Positions 6,928-10,341 of a DNA stretch of 10,341 nt are shown piece after piece (position 1 is the stretch's first letter; each line of letters begins with the position of its first letter). The stretch covers positions 1-10,341 of the forward strand of contig JAKAIH010000051.1 in NCBI GenBank assembly GCA_021825225.1, in the 5' to 3' direction. Source of the DNA: Pseudomonadota bacterium. Its GTDB lineage: Bacteria; Pseudomonadota; Gammaproteobacteria; Burkholderiales; SG8-39. The translations under genes were made by a program, and so were the position numbers. The notes under the pieces are model-generated. The model worked only from the letters and a program-made list of their open reading frames with translations, was not told the DNA's origin and searched no databases.

Positions 6928-7368
6928 ATGTTCGACGTCGGATTTTCCGAACTGATAGTCATTGCGCTGGTGGCGCTGATCGTGATCGGCCCCGAGCGCC
7001 TGCCGCGGGTCGCGCGTACGGTCGGGGCGCTGCTGGGACGCGCGCAACGCTACGTCAACGAGGTAAAGGCGGACATTCAGCGCGAAGTCGATCTGGATGA
7101 GCTGAAGAACCTCAAGTCCACCTTCGAGGACGCGGCGAAGACGGTGGAGCAGTCGCTGCATCAGGTCGAGCAGGAACTGCAGGCCACCGGGGAATCGCTC
7201 AATCAAAGCATCGCCGCCGCCGTTGAAGACAAGGCCGAAACGGCCGTAACCGAGGAGGCTGCAAGCGCGATTCCGGTCGCCGGCGAAATCCCGGCTGCAT
7301 CGGCGCAGATGGATCTGGGGCTGGAAACCCAGCCTGCGCACGAGCCGGCGCCGCCGCCCAAGGCCTGA
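6928..7368 (+). CDS. tatB: Sec-independent translocase protein TatB
   Basis: TatB forms the twin-arginine signal-peptide receptor with TatC in the inner membrane. The 146-residue protein has the typical start [21 protein letters not shown]: the conserved Glu8, one membrane helix (about 6-20) and the hinge Gly21-Pro22 (GPERLP). It continues as a long helical region rich in charged residues (to about 100). An Ala/Pro/Glu-rich, probably disordered tail follows, ending APPPKA. The GPERLP hinge and the greater length separate it from TatA. The start ATG 6928 lacks a visible Shine-Dalgarno. The stop is six bases before the tatC GTG. Confidence 0.96.
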   Translation: MFDVGFSELIVIALVALIVIGPERLPRVARTVGALLGRAQRYVNEVKADIQREVDLDELKNLKSTFEDAAKTVEQSLHQVEQELQATGESLNQSIAAAVEDKAETAVTEEAASAIPVAGEIPAASAQMDLGLETQPAHEPAPPPKA

Positions 7369-7374
7369 ACTCCA

Positions 7375-8154
7375 GTGAGCGCGCAGGAAAGCTTCATTTC
7401 CCATCTGGTCGAATTGCGCGACCGGCTGCTGCGTTCGATCTACGCCGTGTTCGGCGTGTTCGCGCTGCTGTGGTTCTGGCCCGGTTTGTCCGAGATCTAC
7501 GATCTCCTGGCGCTGCCGATGATGCGCACTTTGCCCCAGGGAACGCACATGATCGCCACCGGCGTGATCACGCCGTTTCTGGTGCCGCTCAAAGTCGGCC
7601 TGATGGCGGCGTTCATGCTGGCGCTGCCCTATGTGCTGTATCAGATCTGGGCTTTTATCGCACCGGGGCTCTATACCCATGAAAAGCGCCTCGCCCTGCC
7701 GCTGGTGTTCGGCAGCACCATACTGTTCCTGTCGGGGGTCGCCTACTGCTATTTCGTGGTGTTCAACTGGGTATTCCGCTTCATCATCCACTTTGCACCC
7801 AAGAGCATAACGCCTGCGCCGGATATCGAAGCCTACCTGAGCTTCGTGCTCACCATGTTCGTGGCTTTCGGGCTCACGTTCGAGATTCCGCTGATCGAGG
7901 TGGTGCTGGTGCGCACCGGTATGCTCACGGTGGCCAAGCTCAAGGACGTGCGCCCGTATGTGATCGTGGGCGCCTTCGTCGTGGCCGCGGTGGTGACGCC
8001 GCCGGACGTGGTGTCGCAATTGCTGCTGGCGATCCCGATGTGCCTGTTGTACGAGTTCGGCATCATCCTGTCGCAACTGATGCAGCGTTTCTTCCGCGCG
8101 CCTGCGCCCGAGGAAGAGGGCGAACCCGATCCGGAGCAGAAACGCCTGCAGTAG
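7375..8154 (+). CDS. tatC: Sec-independent translocase protein TatC
   Basis: TatC is the multi-spanning core of the Tat receptor, which recognises the twin-arginine signal peptide. The 259-residue protein has six membrane segments, at roughly residues 21-38, 69-92, 107-132, 154-176, 195-209 and 213-233. Key residues are visible: SHLVELRDRLL near the N-terminus (Glu13, Arg15, matching E. coli Glu15 and Arg17), Pro48, Phe94 and Glu103 of FIAPGLYTHEK, Glu170 of FGLTFEIPL, and Asp211 of TPPDVVSQ. The start is GTG 7375, six bases after tatB, giving MSAQESFISHL; no Shine-Dalgarno is seen, so coupling to tatB translation is likely. It ends ten bases from the convergent regulator gene, and its last codons lie in an inverted repeat shared with that gene. 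Confidence 0.97.
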   Translation: MSAQESFISHLVELRDRLLRSIYAVFGVFALLWFWPGLSEIYDLLALPMMRTLPQGTHMIATGVITPFLVPLKVGLMAAFMLALPYVLYQIWAFIAPGLYTHEKRLALPLVFGSTILFLSGVAYCYFVVFNWVFRFIIHFAPKSITPAPDIEAYLSFVLTMFVAFGLTFEIPLIEVVLVRTGMLTVAKLKDVRPYVIVGAFVVAAVVTPPDVVSQLLLAIPMCLLYEFGIILSQLMQRFFRAPAPEEEGEPDPEQKRLQ

Positions 8155-8172
8155 CGGCTTGCGGCTACTGCA
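8147..8172. terminator. Inverted repeat at convergent gene ends, candidate bidirectional terminator
   Basis: TGCAGTAGC (8147-8155) and GCTACTGCA (8164-8172) are perfect reverse complements around an eight-base loop. Each arm carries the final Gln codon and TAG stop of one gene: tatC on the + strand and the luxR-type gene on the - strand. No T-run follows on either side, so efficient intrinsic termination is uncertain. Confidence 0.4.
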
Positions 8173-10341
8173 TCATCCCCAATTCGCGTGCGCGCACCAG
8201 CGCGTGCGTGCGATTGCCGACCTGCAAGGTCTCGTAGATTTTTTTCAGATACCACTTCACCGTCTCTTCCGAGATGAACAGACGCTGTCCGATTTCACGG
8301 TTCCTGAGGCCGAGACCGAGCAGGTTCAGGATCTGCACTTCACGCTGATGCAAGGGCGGCGGCCGTCTTGGAGCGCCGGCCCGCCCCGCCGCTGCGCTGC
8401 GCGGGTGCAGCGCCTGCACCAAGCGCTGCGCGAGCGCAGCGTGCGCGCCGGCGTGGCTCTGTAGTAGTCCGGCGATGCGGGTGCCGGCCGCAAGGAAGGG
8501 GTAGACGACTCCGGCCGGCGCGGCCAGCGCCAGCGCTTCGCCGATCGCCTTGGCGGCTGCATCGGATTCGCCCATGCCCGCGCGCGCCAGCCCCTGCCAG
8601 ATGCGGAATTCGATTTGCGTGCGTGCGCGCCCGGCACGGCGCGCATGTGCGTACGCCGCCGTGGCGAGCTTGAGCGCCTCGGGAAAGCGCGCGCGGGCCA
8701 GCGCCAGTTCGACCGAGGCGCTGACCCAGGACGCGTGGTGTTCAGTATGCAGCGCAACCGCCGCGTGGCCGGATACCTCCAGCATGGCGCGCGCCCGGCG
8801 CAGGCATTCCCCGGCGCGCGCAAAGTCCACGCTGCGGCAGGCCAGGCGCGCTTCGGCGAGGTCGGCGCGGAACGTGACGCGATCGAGGTTGCGTTCGGCG
8901 CCGACGGCGCGCGCCCGTCCCAGGTCGGCCTCGGCCGCCGCGTCCTCGCCGAGCAGCGTCAGCACCTGCGCGCGGATGACTTGTGCCACGCCGACGAAGG
9001 CATAGGTCTGGGTGGAGTCGAGCAAGTCGATCGCCTCGTCCAGTTCGGCCAGCGCCGCGCCCGTATCGTTGAGTTCAAGCCGCGTGATGGCCAGCGCCAC
9101 GCGCAGAAAGCCGGCGCTGCCGGTCCTGAGCCAGCGCCGGTTGCGCGTATCGAGCAGCCAGTGCGCAAGCTCCCCCGCCGCTATGTCGGGGCGCGCGCGC
9201 AGATAGTCGACAATGGCAATGTTGTAGCGCGCCATCAGGTTTACCACGGTCTCCTCGCTCGCGTCGGAAATGCGCACCGCCTCGGTGAAATGCCCGCGCG
9301 CACCTTCCAGGCTTCCGGCCAGGCGCGCGGCGTAGCCCAGCACCACGTGGGCATAGGCGCGCTGCAGCGGGTCTTCCGGGCCGAAGGCCCGCGGCAGATC
9401 CGCCTCGAGTCCGCCGACATCGGGCAGGTCGTAGCGCGTCACGCCACTCATGGTGCGCACGATCTGCAGTTCGGCGCGCAGCGTAGTCAGTCCGGGGGCA
9501 GCGCGCCGGCCGGGATGCGTGCGTTCGAGAGCCAGCTCGGCGGCGCGTATCGAGCCGATTGCGGCGAGCGCATCGCCCAGGTACAGATGCGCCCAGGCTT
9601 CGAGCGCGCATAGCGTGGCGGAGTGCGCGAGCGCCGTTCGCGGCAAGGCTTCCAGCCAGGTATGCAGTTCCTTGAAGTTGCCTTCGCGCAGCAGATTGCG
9701 GCCGTAGCTCTCGAGCAGGTGCGCCGCCTGCGGGTGCAAGCCGGCGCGCAGCGCGTAACGCAGGGCCTCCGCGGGCAGGCCGTTGGCGGCGAGCCAGTCG
9801 CAGGCGCGCTGGTACAGCGACTTCAGCAGCTGCGGATCGCTCGCCTTGAGGCGCTGGCGCAAAAAGGCCGAGAACAGATGATGGTAGCGATACCAGATGC
9901 GGTCCTCATCCAGGCGCAGGATGAACAGATTGGCCCGCTCCAGTTCGGCGATGCGCGCGTGGCTGTCGCGCCGGCCGGTGAGCGCATCGGCGAGCGGCAC
10001 GCTGAACTGATCGAGCACCGCGGTCCGATTGAGAAATTCGCGCAATGCAGGCGTTTGCCGCGACACCACGTCCTCGAGCAGATAGTCGGCAAAGCTGGCG
10101 ACGCCCGCGCGCTCGCCCGCATCCAGCGCCAGCGGCGGTGCGGCGCTCGCGCGTTGCGCCAGGGCGATGGTCGCAAGCTGCAAGCCACCGATCCAGCCTT
10201 CGGTCTGCTCCGCTAGCATGCCGATCTGCGTCTCCGACACCTTGAGCTGCTTCAGTCCGCGCAGGTAATCGCGGATTTCCGGGCGCGAGAAACGCAATTC
10301 GGAAAAGCCGAGCTCGAGCACCGCGCCGCGCGCGCGCAGGA
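8165..10341 (-). CDS. MalT-like LuxR-family transcriptional regulator, 5' partial
   Basis: This is a large transcription activator of the MalT (LAL/STAND-type) class, which combine an N-terminal ATPase, a helical repeat region and a C-terminal DNA-binding domain. The frame is open to the window edge, so the N-terminus with the Walker motifs is missing; 724 residues are visible. They begin in the family stretch after the ATPase core (LELGFSELRFSRPEI). EGWIGGLQLA (47-56), DYLLEDVVSRQTPALREFL and RYHHLFSAFLRQRL (from 151) follow, all MalT-like. A long Ala/Leu-rich TPR-like helical region comes next. The C-terminal LuxR helix-turn-helix (residues 664-724, bases 8168-8350) contains HQREVQILNLLGLGLRNREI and FISEETVKWYLKKIY. 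The ligand and target genes cannot be told from the sequence. Orientation opposite to tat makes it an independent unit with its promoter outside the window. Codon use looks like its neighbours. Confidence 0.93.
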   Translation of the reverse strand, partial: LRARGAVLELGFSELRFSRPEIRDYLRGLKQLKVSETQIGMLAEQTEGWIGGLQLATIALAQRASAAPPLALDAGERAGVASFADYLLEDVVSRQTPALREFLNRTAVLDQFSVPLADALTGRRDSHARIAELERANLFILRLDEDRIWYRYHHLFSAFLRQRLKASDPQLLKSLYQRACDWLAANGLPAEALRYALRAGLHPQAAHLLESYGRNLLREGNFKELHTWLEALPRTALAHSATLCALEAWAHLYLGDALAAIGSIRAAELALERTHPGRRAAPGLTTLRAELQIVRTMSGVTRYDLPDVGGLEADLPRAFGPEDPLQRAYAHVVLGYAARLAGSLEGARGHFTEAVRISDASEETVVNLMARYNIAIVDYLRARPDIAAGELAHWLLDTRNRRWLRTGSAGFLRVALAITRLELNDTGAALAELDEAIDLLDSTQTYAFVGVAQVIRAQVLTLLGEDAAAEADLGRARAVGAERNLDRVTFRADLAEARLACRSVDFARAGECLRRARAMLEVSGHAAVALHTEHHASWVSASVELALARARFPEALKLATAAYAHARRAGRARTQIEFRIWQGLARAGMGESDAAAKAIGEALALAAPAGVVYPFLAAGTRIAGLLQSHAGAHAALAQRLVQALHPRSAAAGRAGAPRRPPPLHQREVQILNLLGLGLRNREIGQRLFISEETVKWYLKKIYETLQVGNRTHALVRARELGMMQ

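Noticed and set aside
6826..8076. Antisense open frame of 416 codons over tatB and tatC
   Set aside because: Its translation is rich in His, Arg and Gln without any recognisable motif, and it lies opposite two certain Tat genes. It is a high-GC shadow frame.
8615..9613. Plus-strand open frame of 332 codons opposite the luxR-type gene
   Set aside because: The minus-strand product has clear MalT-like motifs through this region. The plus-strand translation is low-complexity and Arg/Gly/Ala-rich.

Overview
The window is a high-GC, gene-dense stretch of bacterial chromosome. It most likely comes from a betaproteobacterium. The reasons are the gene order hisD-hisC-hisB-hisH-hisA-hisF-hisI-hisE, then a HIT-family gene, then tatA-tatB-tatC; separate (unfused) hisI and hisE; a monofunctional hisB; and N-termini such as [13 protein letters not shown] in HisF. 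Genus cannot be fixed from the sequence alone.

Layout: positions 1-6163 hold the histidine biosynthesis genes, all on the + strand: hisD (5' end outside the window), hisC, hisB, hisH, hisA, hisF, hisI and hisE. Between them they encode every step from PRPP-ATP onward except hisG and the histidinol-phosphate phosphatase. HisE and HisI convert PRPP-ATP to ProFAR, HisA isomerises it, HisH and HisF form the IGP synthase, HisB dehydrates, HisC transaminates and HisD oxidises histidinol to histidine. Positions 6174-6521 encode a small HIT-family (HinT-like) nucleotide hydrolase that appears to start at TTG. Positions 6627-8154 are tatA, tatB and tatC, the full twin-arginine protein export system. 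At 8165-10341 on the - strand, converging on tatC, lies the C-terminal 724 codons of a large MalT-like LuxR-family regulator whose N-terminal ATPase part is outside the window.

The + strand genes are spaced 6 to 112 bases apart and could form one transcript. A plausible sigma70-type promoter lies before hisB. Hairpins occur between hisB and hisH, after the HIT gene, and between tatA and tatB. No gap exceeds 112 bases. No RNA gene, mobile element, CRISPR array or origin was seen.

This is mainly conserved core metabolism and I did not find an undescribed system. The most unusual local observations are three. A 27-base tandem duplication with a palindromic core lies inside hisF, directly after the catalytic aspartate. 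A 9-bp inverted repeat contains the stop codons of both convergent genes, tatC and the luxR-type gene. Ribosome-binding sites are unevenly distributed: hisC, hisE, the HIT gene and tatA have them, while most other genes lack a visible one.
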